Assembly (NCBI GenBank): GCA_038501195.1
Contig: JBBPUQ010000002.1
Location: 3,844,001 to 3,908,000, forward strand
From: Nemania diffusa
Taxonomy: Eukaryota; Ascomycota; Sordariomycetes; Xylariales; Xylariaceae
DNA: 64,000 nt
Reading direction: 5' to 3'
Made by a program: the position numbers and the translations under genes. The notes under the pieces are model-generated. The model saw only the letters and a list, made by a program, of their open reading frames with translations, made no database searches and was not told where the DNA came from. Below are positions 1-11,591 of the stretch, in pieces (position 1 is the stretch's first letter; the number at the start of each line of letters is the position of its first letter).

Positions 1-1406
1 GCTATCAGATAAAGTGCGCCTATAGCCAAGAGAGTATTTCTGAGTGTTGCGCTAGGCGATCCTACTTCCCAGGTGCCTATGAGAGCTTCCCGCATTGATG
101 TGATTATGGAATTCATTGTAGTTAGCTAATTCCCGGTATGTAAATGAAAAATAAGTACCCCAGGTGAATGGATTGGGACAGACCCTGGTTATACCCATGT
201 CTTCTGTCTGTATCTGTCTGTCAAATAGCTTGCAGAGTGGCTGTGTTTGTCACGACTACATACCTAAGTATATGAGATTAGTTACCTTTTCCAGTAGCTA
301 CTGCATTTATTCCTGCTCTAGCCAATCGACTCTGAGTCTTCTGGGCTGTGGCATATGCTCACCGTCATATGCTCACCGTCATATTCTCACCGTCATATAC
401 CAGCCCAGCTGAAAACAAGGGCATGAAGGATGAAGTGTCTAGCCCATTGTAATCCTCATATATAGCCACACGCGTCACCGACTTGTCGCTTTGGATGATA
501 TGCATGAGATTCCCTAAGCCACTAGACATATGAACAACCAAAACCTGATCGTCGAGCTCATATCGACAGAGCTACAGACAGACCCTCGCTCATCATGTTA
601 CTATTCATTGAGGGGTTGCGCATAGTGTAGGTAGGTATAAGTAGTGGTGCCGAGGAGACTAGGGTAACCACCGTACCCACCTCGTAACCGTCTACTATGT
701 ATGTACAGTAGGCGCCTACGACCGTGTCTTCAGGGTACTGGCTCGGATTCATTTGCCGGATCGGGGTCTACAGTTACTGTGCAGTAGCCGCTCCTGCCAC
801 TACCAAGGAAAAACATTCCGTTCATCAGTCTTAATATGAAAAGTTGAACTGTTTTTGTCCAGTGTGTAGCCCGCATGCAGGGGTTAAACCTAACACTAGC
901 ACATATGTAGATAGGTAGTCGAGGGCTGATCGTCAACGCGAAGTGTCGTCGCTGGCACGATTAGTTCTAGCTTGCTAGCTTAGGGGTATGTATAACACAT
1001 GTAGATGCACACCTTTGTACTTTTACCAATGGCGTAAATGGGCGCCCGAAGGATCCGTTGTGTCTTATGTCTTGCACATGGCGCACTGGGCATCCTTCTT
1101 GGTAGAACTGCTAATACAAGGAGAGGGCGACAATGGATGTTATCCTGAGTAAGGGGCAAAAGCTTTGGCGAGAATGCTAATCAAGTGTATTCTGATTAAG
1201 GAATAGAGGCTCTGATGACGCTATTGCACTGCTAAGAGTTTACAAATGATCTGTTCCCAATCGCTATTTTTCATGTGGTAAAGACACCACTAACATTTGA
1301 ACTCCTACCCCAGCAACGCCATTTTCTGATCCATGCTAGACCTACGTATGAAGAAAGCTATATTCACGCCTTTTTTTTTGCAACATGTTGCCGTGTAGTC
1401 TTATAA
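1..1406. other. gene-free stretch at left edge
   Basis: No open frame longer than about 80 codons with coding character is visible on either strand. The only structure I see is a short tandem repeat near 352-393, listed separately. The left edge may belong to the far intergenic region of a gene outside the window. Confidence 0.6.
352..393. repeat. 14-bp tandem repeat, three copies
   Basis: The unit CATATGCTCACCGT occurs three times in a row (352-365, 366-379, 380-393). The third copy differs at one base (CATATT instead of CATATG), and a fourth partial CATAT follows. It lies in non-coding DNA and looks like a local slippage-generated minisatellite. Confidence 0.85.
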
Positions 1407-2285
1407 TCAATGAAGCAGATCGCGCAAGTTGAAGTCCGCGAACATGGGATTCTCTGGCTGCTCCGGATTCCAGAGCTCATCGACCTTAGCTAGCTCAGGT
1501 GCAAGGTCGCCCACTAACGTGGGCATCTGGACCGGCATACACAAATGTAAACCTGGCTCGCGTTCTAAGCCTCGATCGAATCGCACGAGACAGATCTGAG
1601 GGACGCGAGGAAGGTTCAGCCCGACAGGGAAGATTTGATGGAGAGCGTAGGCGCGGTTGCACTCCTGCCAGAATGCGCGGTCTCCGATCATCTCTTGAAT
1701 CCTCTTGCCCAAGGTGCACCAACTCACCGGCTTCTTCTCGTATCCAAGAATGGTGGCGAGGGGCATGCTATAGATGCTGAATGGACATTTGAAGTCACGA
1801 ACGTTGTCGGATGATGGACGCCAGTGGTGCCTATCGACGACGATTATGATCCGATAGACGTTGTAAAGCTGGCTGTAGATGGTCATTAGACTTTTCTTTA
1901 GCTTCTCCTGGTTATGGAAAGACCGCCAATCAACGGCGACGGCTGTTATGGTTGCGACTCGCTCGAGTGGTATGGTCTGGTAGAGCTCGAGGTTTTCCAT
2001 AGTGTCAAAATCGAAGTAGATGATGTTGTTGTGTCCGCTTTCGATTTTCTCAGTAGCAGGGATTAATTCCGGGAGACCGCCCAGGGCGGAATCCTCGAAA
2101 AAGGAGAGTCTTTGCTTGTAGAGTCGTAAACTCCTATAACCATACCCGTCGCCGGTGCTAAGACCTAGCCAGATCATGCTATCCTCATCGATATCCTCAT
2201 CGATATCGCGCGTATATCCATCAAACAGTTTAGCACGGATGGGTAAGCTGTAGACTGGGGGTATTGAGCTAGAGGAAGCCATCAT
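1407..2285 (-). CDS. divergent 2EXR-family protein
   Basis: This frame of 292 codons opens with two consecutive ATGs and ends at a stop. The middle reads like the body of fungal 2EXR proteins: an LRLYK segment followed by IYFDFDTM, then a hydrophobic stretch around AVAVDWRSF, then FRIIIVVDRHHW-like strands. The N-terminal 2EXR signature (F-x-LP-ELR-x-x-IW) is absent from this frame. A remnant-like FYLYSLLPLEL sits upstream at 2418-2450 on the same strand, but no ATG precedes it in frame. The gene may therefore be longer at its 5' end with an intron, or it may have lost its first exon. 2EXR proteins are a large fungal family of unknown biochemical function. The next gene is another member on the same strand, which suggests an old tandem duplication. 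Confidence 0.6.
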   Translation of the reverse strand: MMASSSSIPPVYSLPIRAKLFDGYTRDIDEDIDEDSMIWLGLSTGDGYGYRSLRLYKQRLSFFEDSALGGLPELIPATEKIESGHNNIIYFDFDTMENLELYQTIPLERVATITAVAVDWRSFHNQEKLKKSLMTIYSQLYNVYRIIIVVDRHHWRPSSDNVRDFKCPFSIYSMPLATILGYEKKPVSWCTLGKRIQEMIGDRAFWQECNRAYALHQIFPVGLNLPRVPQICLVRFDRGLEREPGLHLCMPVQMPTLVGDLAPELAKVDELWNPEQPENPMFADFNLRDLLH

Positions 2286-2973
2286 GTGAGTCTAATGAGT
2301 GTTAGATAGCAGCAACGAAGCAGCAAGGCGCGCCATTGACTCGGTTTTGCCAAGGAAAAACTTACTAAATACGAAAATCAGTATTATAAATACTTCGGCG
2401 CTGAGATTAGCAATACCGAGCTCAAGAGGCAATAGCGAATATAGATAAAAGAGTTGGAGATGAAGCTTGGAGATTGTTGATTTGTATATTCCTACAGACA
2501 CAGAGGATTATAGGTTATGGTCTTTGGTGGTTATAGAACGGGAGACACTAGATGACACTGGTTAGTCCTTACCCGGAATTGTGATTTTTAATATAGGGTG
2601 AGCTATTGTAAAGTTGCTAGAACTCCCAAACAAGCGGATTGCACCTCCCCATTTACCTTAACCTCAGTAGAAAGGCTTATAGCGATGCGGAAGCCTTGAA
2701 CTCTGTTTACTTGGGAAGAGCTACCAATAGGCATTATTTTGTTTAATCAAGGGATAGAAAGAAGACAAAATGTGCCCTAGGGGCATCGCTCGGGATCCTG
2801 TTTAAGCGTTTTGAAGTCTGGATTTTGTACTGTAGTCATTGCCTAGTCATTCACAACAGTTTGTTTCCTGTGAACTGAGAACACAGGCATTTGAAATTAG
2901 AGAGTTGGACTTTCGTCCTTGCCATTCGAACTTGATCGCGACCCAAATCATTGGGTGTCTACTAGGTAGTTTT
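2286..2973. other. intergenic, with possible 5' exon relic of the 2EXR gene
   Basis: On the minus strand a frame at 2418-2450 encodes FYLYSLLPLEL, close to the conserved start of the 2EXR domain. It continues as GIAN rather than the usual R-x-x-IW and has no in-frame ATG before the upstream stop. It could be an unresolved or decayed first exon of the gene ending at 1407. Nothing else is recognised here. Confidence 0.35.
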
Positions 2974-4199
2974 CTACTGTTGAGGATAATTTCCGTAGCC
3001 GAACCCAGTATAAATCCAGGTCAGCGTTGCCGTCTCTAGCTTCGGAGGCTCATATACCCCACTGGGGAGGAAACGACCATTCTCCGCCACGCTCCGTAAT
3101 GTCTTCTCGAACGTCCGCTTCAAATCTCTTACTTGGTGGCCTCTCGGTTGAGGGTCACGACAACAAGATTTCGAGATTCTTGCGGACGTATGCGGCTTGT
3201 CGGCCTTTTGAGCTTCTGGATCGTATCGAACCAGTTTTGTCTGGTAGGGTCTACGCAGCCAGTAGTTCTCGAGGTTGAAATTGACATTAAATCGGTAATG
3301 ATATGCCTCCCATAAATCATGATGATCCCAAGGGACTGTCGTATGGCACGGCTGACTAAAGGTCAGGTTGAAGGCAGACCGTTGGTACACGACCAAGATG
3401 ATCGCATCAAGTTTCTTAAATTTGGAAAGGTGCTCAAGGAGTCGCGCCATGTTTTGCTTCGTCCGTACCGCCTTGTGAAAGAGACGGAGATGTAACCCTG
3501 TATGGAGACCCCACTGGGACAATCGGAGTTAGTTATCGCCATCGTGAGCGCTATCTATAGATGTTCTAAAAGCATGGAGAGCCTTGAAGATATAGCTTTG
3601 CCCCAGATGAGAGTGTTTACACTCTGAGAGTCGCCAAACCAAGGGGGAGATGATTCCGAGAATTACTTACTGACGTCCCTAATGCTATCCTAGAGGCACT
3701 GCGTCGGATAGACTCTATTTGACTTAGTAGGCGAACAACCTTGAGAAGACGTCTGACTTGTAGGTACGAATCGAGGAGGAGTATGTCACGGCCAAGATTT
3801 ATGTGTTTAACGACTCCAGAGAACGCCAGAGGTTTGTAGTAGCGAAGCACCGCTTGCCTGGAATCTCGACACACGCGCGCTAGTGCAGGGGGAGGTTCAT
3901 TCCGAACATCAGCAAACATCAATTTGGCACTTGGCCCAGCTTGTAATGGACTGGAACAAGGCGAATCTAGCACTTCGTAGATCCGAGCCTCTGGGAAAGC
4001 ATATCCCCACTACAATGAACAAAATTCTGTTATTAGCAGCTCTATTTATAACAAGTGGTAAGTCGTAGAGGTATTCTAGGGAGTTAAGAAAAGTAAGTAC
4101 GCTAGGGATCATAAATAATAGCAAGAAGCTTACGATTTGATCTCGTAGCTCCGGTGGCAGCATGGAGAATTGAGGGAAGGCGTCCGTAAGACTCGCCAT
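2974..4199 (-). CDS. 2EXR domain protein (three exons)
   Basis: I read complement(join(2974..3513, 3671..4009, 4134..4199)), giving 314 aa. Exon 1 is 22 codons and ends in LPPELRDQI. A GTAAGC donor at 4133 and a TAG acceptor at 4010 join it in phase 0 to WGYAFPEARIYEV, recreating the 2EXR signature LPPELRDQIW with the following A-x-P-x-x-R strand. Exon 2 carries ALARVCRDSRQAVLRYYKPL, the second hallmark of the family. It ends at a GTAAGT donor (3670), and exon 3 starts after a CAG at 3514. The first intron is clear; the exon 2/3 junction is the most likely of a few options. The role of the family is unknown; many fungi carry dozens of copies. There is no signal peptide or membrane segment. 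Confidence 0.72.
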
Positions 4200-7100
4200 T
4201 CTAATCTAGAGATAGAGTATTGATCGCGCACTCAGCCCGTAGTCAATCCAACGAAACCTAACGAAGATCTATGACACGGGCACTGAGTATTAGCAGACTT
4301 GACTAGTCACTAACGCGAACGATCGAGAGTAGGACTCATACAACTCAGTCCGTTCCTTTCAAGACCCTATGAGCCTTCTAGTCATTCCCGATTCAGTCGA
4401 CTTATAATGGTGTCGGTATTGGCCGATGCTTTCAACTCTGAGACTTGAGGAACAATACAGGCACACCGTTGCCTGGTCGAAAGTTAGTTACAGCAGTCTC
4501 GTAAACAAGGATATAGCACTGCTAGCATTGATGGCGCTGGAGTAATTATGCTCAGAATTTGTTCAGCACTGACCACTCTGAATGAAAAGACTAAATAGGT
4601 CTTTAGGTCCTAGAGAGACTATGGTCTCGAGACTAGAATATCCGAAGGGGAGGGAGGATGCTGCGAAGCTAATCTTGATAAGACCGTCTAATATAACTAG
4701 CAGTGAATCTGCCACAAGAGATCGTAGGACAAGTTGCTCTTCTAGCGACAACGTTCGAGAGCTCTCGAGTATGTTTGGAATTTATACTTTCCACCACTGA
4801 AGTTAGATAGAAGTACGCGTAAGCGAATTCAAAATGAGAATGGGCAATCCTTGCCCTTGAAACTCCGAGGCACGACTAGGACTAGTGAATACGCGAGTTT
4901 TAATATTCTAGACCAATCTTTTCGAGTATATGCCTCCCTAAAAGTGGTTGATAGGAAAAAAAGCTCGATGGTGAGTTATGAAGTGCGGGTGAGAATATTC
5001 ACTAGTGATTTGCGGCAGTACAGGAATATGAGGAAAGTATAGTAAAAACTCAAAGATAGGCGAAGAGGGATGGTGACATAGAAATAAAATAAGCGGTGGA
5101 CTGGAGGTTACATAAGATGTGACGGTAGTGGCATGCCTGTGGCATAGTAGATCAGGGAATGTTCGAACATGTCATCCTGAGAAGCAGGGACATGACATGA
5201 GATGATTCGCACAGGGGTCCTACGAAACAGCTGAGATCTAACGGGTCGTCTCCGACAGAAGGGATGTGGCTTAGAAGCTCGCTGGCCCTTTACAACGAGA
5301 TAGCGGGTGGGAAACGGATCGGAATATGCAATGCAGAGTATTTGTCAAGGAATAATATGACCAAGACCGTCGTCGACATAGGCCGACAGATGACCATGGT
5401 GCTATAGAAATCTTCCAGAAGCGGGATACAGCTAGACTAAGGCTGCTTCTCGTCTTAGTCGTGGGATCCATCTGCGGTCCAAGGCACTGACATGCGTAGC
5501 CTCGGAGCAAGCAGGCCTGGAAACGGAAATTGGATCGTAAGCGGGCCCAACAGTTCTGCAAGCCAACTCGGACTAAGACCACACATGTTACGTATCGCTA
5601 TCACGGCGGGCGGCCGCCATGGCGAGATGTTTGGCACGGCTCTGCACTGCAGATGGCGACCTACGCGGGGAATAAGTCAATGCAATGCAACTCCAAGCGT
5701 TCTATATAAGGAAATGCCCATGTATAATGCTGGTGATAAGGCGGCACCGGGGGGGCAGGCAAGTAGGCGAGCGCCACCACGCATCTTATACCTACCTTGC
5801 CTACCTTGTCCAAATCGGCTTGACGTCTGACAGGGATGGCTCTTCGAGAAACTGGTCCAGTTCGGAGAGCTGACCCTGTGCATGTGTCACACGCTTCCAA
5901 GCTTATCCCAGACTGTGATCGGGGTTGGTGCAGCTGACGTAGATAGTTGGATGCGCAGACAAGCGATAGAATGACCTACCTACCTCGGCCACGTCTGACA
6001 GCTTTCTTGACAGAGATGTGGACGGCCAAGTGGTTTGTGACGTTACATGGGTAGAGGCGTGAGCGAACAGAGTGTTCGCAAATATATTAAGAGGCTGGAG
6101 AGAAGCCCCACGCGGCCGTCGCCATGATACATGACAAGGTGGCAGCCGGTGGGCTATTGGGTCTTTTCATAGATTCCCGGAAGAGCTGACGAAAAACATG
6201 ATTCCGTCCTGCCCCCCCCCTCGCTTTCGTACCGTACCGCCATGGCACTCTACCTATACCGGCATAGTCCAGAGTATCGACATGGGCTGGAACGATGTGG
6301 GGGATACCTACCAAGGACGGGAGAAGCGATGGGAACGGGTTAGAGAACCGCCTGGTAACATGGCTCCGAGTGGATGGGTATATATTAATTGTATGTCGGT
6401 TCCGGGGTTGTCGACGTCTCTCGTAGATTGATCATCATTTGCTAAGGTTTCTAAACTAGTCACAATCATGATCCGTTTCAAAACCGCGTCAGATAGGTGC
6501 CATGAGAACCGGGAAAAACCATATCGCTTCACGATCGACGTCTCGAGGCCAGCAGGAAACGGGAAACAGTACCAGCAAAACCCCTCGATTCTCTCATGCG
6601 GTCTCGATCACATACCTAGCTCCACCTTCAATTCCGAGAGCCATCAAGCTCAAAAAGACTTGAGTGGTGGAGTGGAACCCTGGAATCTCTATCTCGATAG
6701 AAGCTAGAAGCAGAAACCCCGGTTATTCTAATGTTCCGATACCTAATTCAGATGAAATAAGTGGGACTAGGCAAGTAGATACTCAGCAGCTGCCACCTAC
6801 CCACAACTATGCTTAGACACAAGTGCTGGCAGCTGCGGACTAGCAGCTCGCCAGCCTGATTTTGCCACATAAAAGCCTTCAACCAATGCCGGAGCTTCTT
6901 GACTTTCTTCTCTTCCTTTTTTTTTTCTTTGTGCGGCTGGCATGACTTCACATTTCCCGTGTTGCTCGAGTCCTATTTCTCCATGGATATTTTTGTCAAA
7001 AAGAATCGGAGCGTCAGTCATTTGCCACAGAGAAATCAAAATTGCAGGCTGGTAATCGTTGCTCATGAAGCGGTCCTATTTTCGAAAGCCTCTTGGTGCT

Positions 7101-7690
7101 TCCTGGATCGCGGGCAACGTGCCGGACATACATATGTACCATGTACGAACTTCCCTCTTTTGGAATCCCAGTTTTCTCTCTATTTTGGGTCTCTCTAGTT
7201 TACAATGAGGGGAAACGAGGGAGAAAACTCAGGGTCCATCGCCTTAAAAAAAAAAAAAAGTATGGCCACGGCATCTGTCGTGATCTGTCCTCCATACAAC
7301 GCTCCCCGCACACGGCAGCGTGGTAAATTCTCCGAGTACAGAGCGGCGTCCTGCTGTAGAGTTCGGACAAGGATTGTCCCGTACAAGCCAGGATTGGTCG
7401 AATGCCGCACAGATTGCTGCAGAATTATTGGACTTCATAGGTGGGTGTCTATGCTCGTGAACCCGTGACTGAGTGAATGCACCACGTAAAATTGTTTTCT
7501 CGGTAGTCTGTCAGCCACACGGGGACACGGCATAGTCTCGGGGATCTGCTTGCCCACAATTGTCCATGCCTTAATCTATATTCCTATTCGGAGAGGTATA
7601 TAATACCCGCCACCCAGATTTTCTCTATGGCTAGCCTCGGACACCGCAAGATGCGGGCTGTAGCACAGGCATACATTGCTCTGTTATTAC
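4200..7690. other. 3.5-kb gene-free stretch
   Basis: No frame here has convincing coding character. The longest are about 100-112 codons, overlap one another on both strands and join to nothing recognisable. An A14 run occurs at 7246-7259 and a pyrimidine-rich run near 6910-6930. It separates the 2EXR pair from a housekeeping block. Confidence 0.55.
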
Positions 7691-9033
7691 TCACTCGCCC
7701 TGCTCATCTCCAATCTTCTCTAGCTTTCCCATCTCCCGCTTTTCACCCGATTCGCCGATGAGGCGCACCCGGTCTAATCGTACCTTGTCGCCGTCGCCAT
7801 CGCCATCTACTACGAAAATAACAAGGCTGGAAATATTCTGGAAGCGGACGAAGCGCAGAGGTAAGTTGGCTGTTCCATTCGAGTTCCAATCGGCTTCGCC
7901 GATCTCAATGGTTTGTGTGGGGTCGATGTCGTCGGCCTCGTCGAAGCCAAGATTGTGGGGACGGTTCGTAAATAATTTGATTGTCTTGGGTCTCATCGGC
8001 GTCTCTTCATCATCGTCGTCGTTGTCCGTGGGGGGTAGAGAGGTGAGCTATCCCGACGCTTGGCTTAGCTTGTTGTTATATATAGATGCCATGCATAGTG
8101 CTACACATACCTGTAGTGTGTGGAGCTTAGTCGCCGAATTAAATGGTGCGAACAGCAGTAGTTGCTCGTCAGTGTCACTCTCGACCCAGTCCTTCTCATC
8201 GGTTGTGCTAGGGCTCTTATTTAAAGCAGATGGTTTGCTCTTGTTAAAGAGTGTGCGGACCGAAAAGTCCGTGTCTGCATTGAGTAATTCCAGCCCACGC
8301 ACATCGACCGCGTCGGAGATGTCGGTGTAGCCTCGGGGGAGATCAGCTCCTCTCCATGCCAGGCCGCCCGAGCCAGACCTGATGCTACCTTCGCCGCCCG
8401 ACTCGACATCCTTTGAGAGCTTCTCAACAAGGGACAGAAGACCGTGCGGGTTGGCGCCCTTTACTTTTTCGGCAATGGCGCCATCGCGGAAGAGGATAAA
8501 TGTAGGAGGAGTGGTGACGGCGAATTCGGCAGCGAGAGGTCGTTGGGCGTCGGTGTTGATCTTGACGAGTGTGGCCTTTGGCTTCGATATGAGCTGCGAC
8601 AGCTCTTCATAGTAGGGAGCGATGTTCTTGCTGTCGACGCTCCCGTTTGAGTAGACTACATAGTAAATAGGGTAATGGGTTAGCTCTCGACGACTTGGCA
8701 ACGGAAAGTCCTGCGAGGTGAGGTGAGGGCAGCGACCAGCAGCCGCCTCTCCCTCAGAGGACAACGGACTGGGCTGCAGACCTCCCGTGCGTGCACTGGC
8801 ACTGGAAATGCGGGAGATGCATCATGGGCGCTGTAAGCTGCAAACCGCAACGCTCTGGGCACCGATCGGCCCAAGGCGCACGCGTCGCGTGTTTCGAGCT
8901 GGTATCCAATGACGACGGCGGGGTAAAGGTTTCGTTCGGGCGGGAGTAACTCACAATATGCGACCACAACGCGGGACCCTTTCAGCACCGTGTCGAAGTG
9001 GTCTTTGGACCTGATCTCTACGGGCTTGGCCAT
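7691..9033 (-). CDS. thioredoxin-fold and PITH domain protein without CxxC
   Basis: Complement(join(7691..8047, 8111..8655, 8955..9033)) gives 326 aa. Residues 1 to about 110 form a thioredoxin fold (VVVAYF strand, NIAPYYEELSQ helix, and the TPPTFILF cis-Pro strand). A linker follows, then a C-terminal PITH domain from about 150 with KLHTLQLTSL, RPKTIKLFTNRP and FQNISSLVIFV. This is the layout of human TXNL1, a proteasome-associated redox protein. Splicing is GTGAGT (8954) to TAG (8656), and GTATGT (8110) to TAG (8048) with LTSLPPTDN following. The unusual point is that the position normally occupied by WCGPCK reads GSVDSK, so Ser32 and Ser35 replace both catalytic cysteines. A disulfide reductase role is thus unlikely; a proteasome or adaptor role is inferred. 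Confidence 0.85.
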
Positions 9034-9836
9034 TTCTGCCTGTCGTTGGCCGAATGGGAGCCGTACTGCTGGGACGCGGTGAGGGAATGAAGGAAAAATA
9101 GCTATGGCACACCTCGTTATATATGTCGGCGTTCTCTTGCCTGTTAAGCGCCTGTTAAGCCAGTGGGAGGGATGCGAGGCTGATCCCTTAATTGAAGATT
9201 AGGTACCTAAGGTAACGGACTACAGTACAGTACCTCCTACCACAGGTGCTGAACCAATAAGGGGCTAGCGCTATTTTTTTCACTTAGATCTCGATTTGCT
9301 TCCGGTTGAATCATCCGATTCAGTAATCCAAGGTACGAACTACCCACAGGTAGTATTTATTTTGCACTTTACAATCTGGTAAGGGCCTCATATTTCTGAG
9401 CACACATATATAGAAACAGTCGTGAGATTCTACAGGCCAAGTCAATATCGAAATACTGGCCTGTAGGTTTCGCTGTACAAGTGAAGACTTAGAGAATATA
9501 ATATGTTTACCTAATTAATTTGACAACGCACCTCTGGTCGTAAAAGCCACTTTACATGGCATACCGTTATATCCATACGCCAGTCTAATAAATACTAATA
9601 ATCCCTCTAGGATGGTGTAATCTCCCGAACAAACCAAAAATGTTAAACCTAGGTATGTCCATCGGCAAAACTCGAATCTCAACACCATGAACGCCAGCTC
9701 AGGAAAGCACCTCAGTATGTGTTCTCATTCCCCGATCACCACTTTTAATACCAGAAGCCAAAAGCTAGACTCCGAATTAATAGCTCTTGCCAATAACCGC
9801 GTCAAGGGGTTTTAATAATGGCCTCCCTATCTTCAT
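9034..9836. other. intergenic between two minus-strand genes
   Basis: This holds the promoter of the thioredoxin-PITH gene and the 3' side of the J-domain gene. A perfect 12-bp palindrome TTAGGTACCTAA sits at 9199-9210, one of several such motifs in the window. No gene is seen. Confidence 0.6.
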
Positions 9837-10762
9837 TTAAACGCCCACCGCATGACTGAATACTCTCGTAGCAAGTTGGGCCAACAGCCTCGCACGATCC
9901 GTCTGGGGAAGTTCCTGGAAAACCTCATACACGCTCTTCCCCCGTGCGTCGCGAATGGCACCGAAGCGGTTGCCAGCAACCACGCCCGCGATGGCGCCAG
10001 GGAAATTCGCAGCGATAAACCCCAGCACTCCTCCCGCCATGCCGCCGGCCACGGCCCAGAACCTGCCCTTGCCCTGCTGCTGTTGCGCCTCGTCCATACC
10101 CTCCTCGCGCAGCATCTCCTCAAAGATGTCGCCAAATTGTGCATTCTCGGCCTCCTGCCGTGCTTGCTGTGCGTGCTGTGCGTTGGCATCTCCCTTGTTC
10201 CCCGTGAAGAAGTTCCACGCCCAACTGTAGAAGTTGTTTGCATCTGCCCCTCCCATGTTGGCATCACCGCCGACAGGGATTTCTTCGTCGAAGTCTTCGA
10301 AGTCTGGGGTAAACGCACCCGCTGGGCTGGATCTGGAGGGCTTGGAGGGTTTAGGCCTCGTGTTACTAAATAAACGCCGTTGCGCATCATACTCTCGGCG
10401 CCGTGTAGAATCGGATAGTGCGTAGTAGGCGTCGTTTACTAGCTGGAACTTTCGCGTGCGTGAAGGACGTTCTGGTGAGTCTGCCGCTACCCGATCTGGG
10501 TGTGTCTTGAGCGCGGCTCTTTAAAAAAAAAGTTAGTATCATATCTATACTATATAAGAAACAAGCAAATGAGGGTATTTTGGATTGGAGTCACCTCTTG
10601 TATGCATCGCGGATCTGCTGTGTAGTCGCAGTCTCAGATACTTCCAGTATGCGATCTAGGCATCATCAGGTGTTAGTGGCATGTTTACAGCCGGGGGGGG
10701 GGGGGGGGGGGGTGTTCTCTGAAAGACCTACAATAGTCGGGAGGAGCTGCGGTGTTGGCCAT
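9837..10762 (-). CDS. J-domain (DnaJ-type) co-chaperone
   Basis: Complement(join(9837..10518, 10595..10655, 10732..10762)) gives 257 aa. The J-domain is rebuilt across three exons: DYYRILEVSETATTQQ, then IRDAYKR, then AALKTHPD with the HPD motif at residues 37-39, and FQLVNDAYYALSD. Downstream are an acidic linker (FTPDFEDFDEEIP), an FYSWAWNFFTG segment, a charged QQQ-rich helix and a glycine-rich hydrophobic stretch (GGMAGGVLGFIAANFPGAIAG, about 190-210) that could insert in or pack on a membrane. The HPD loop stimulates Hsp70 ATPase activity. The absence of a zinc-finger or CTD client domain makes it a class C type J protein. Intron 1 contains a run of 20 C on the coding strand. The Hsp70 partner and compartment are not determinable from sequence alone. 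Confidence 0.85.
10693..10712. repeat. poly-G run of 20
   Basis: Twenty consecutive G on the plus strand lie within the first intron of the J-domain gene (C20 in the transcript). Runs this long are prone to slippage and sequencing length error. They can also form G-quadruplex on the non-template strand. Confidence 0.95.
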
Positions 10763-11591
10763 GATGGGTATATAGATCGTTAGAGATGAGAAGTAGCAAT
10801 ACTATAACTAGTGAAAACAAATGTAGGGACTTTTGCTTCGTTCTTTAGGACTAGAATACGTATGTGTCTTAATGCTTGTGATTCTAGGCTCCTCAGACAT
10901 TTGATAGAGAATCATCGACTCGAACCCACGTCATGTGTGGCGTTAAGATCCCCTGCTCATTCAGTTCGAGCCACGGTGGCTTGTATTTTCCATTAAGACC
11001 CTTGTTCGAAGTACCCTTACCTAATGTAGTTAGGTGCAGGACGGATATGTTTTGCGTACGCATATCTACATACTGTAGAATCTAGATGGTCAAACTGTTG
11101 GCGTGCCAAGAGATTTTATTAGGGAGCAGGCCTAGCGCTTGAGACGGCACTAGCCCTCGGATGACCTAGTTTGTTTGTACACCCTTGCTAGCAGGTTCGT
11201 GACAAGGGACAACCAGCCACTTGAATTGTCGGTGAAGGGGCTGGGCAGGTTGAGAGCTAGAGCACACTTGAAATGACTTGCAGCAAGCTCTCTCCAGTCG
11301 TAAGATACGAAACACTGTTTTTGTTGTTGGCCGTGTCCTCCACATTTTTGGTGGATTGAATTATATACTCTGATTCGAGCGCACTCGTTTCTTGTTCACT
11401 GCTTATACTCACGCCCCAGCCTCCCTTGGATTACAACTTGACGACTGACGACTTACAATACGGAGAGACGAAGGCGAGTTTCGTGTTGGCATCTAAGGGA
11501 GGAAGGACTTGACACACTGGTCGCACAATTCAACGCTCGCTATATTTGACTTGACGAGCGCCTTTCCGTCGCGCAATTTATAACGGCAATA
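10763..11591. other. divergent intergenic region
   Basis: Shared upstream region of the minus-strand J-domain gene and the plus-strand gene at 11592. A degenerate tRNA-Lys-like sequence is visible on the minus strand near 10905-10985 (see rejected items). No protein gene is supported. Confidence 0.55.

Noticed and set aside
9833..10390. 185-codon minus-strand frame over the J-domain gene
   Set aside because: Frame-shifted shadow of exon 3; the true frame contains HPD and the conserved J-domain helices.
10905..10985. tRNA-Lys(CUU)-like sequence on the minus strand
   Set aside because: A D-arm-like GCTC...GAGC, an ATCTTAA loop and GGGTTCGA are in the right order, but the T-stem does not pair beyond one base, the acceptor stem is absent and the anticodon stem is incomplete. 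At most it is a relic.
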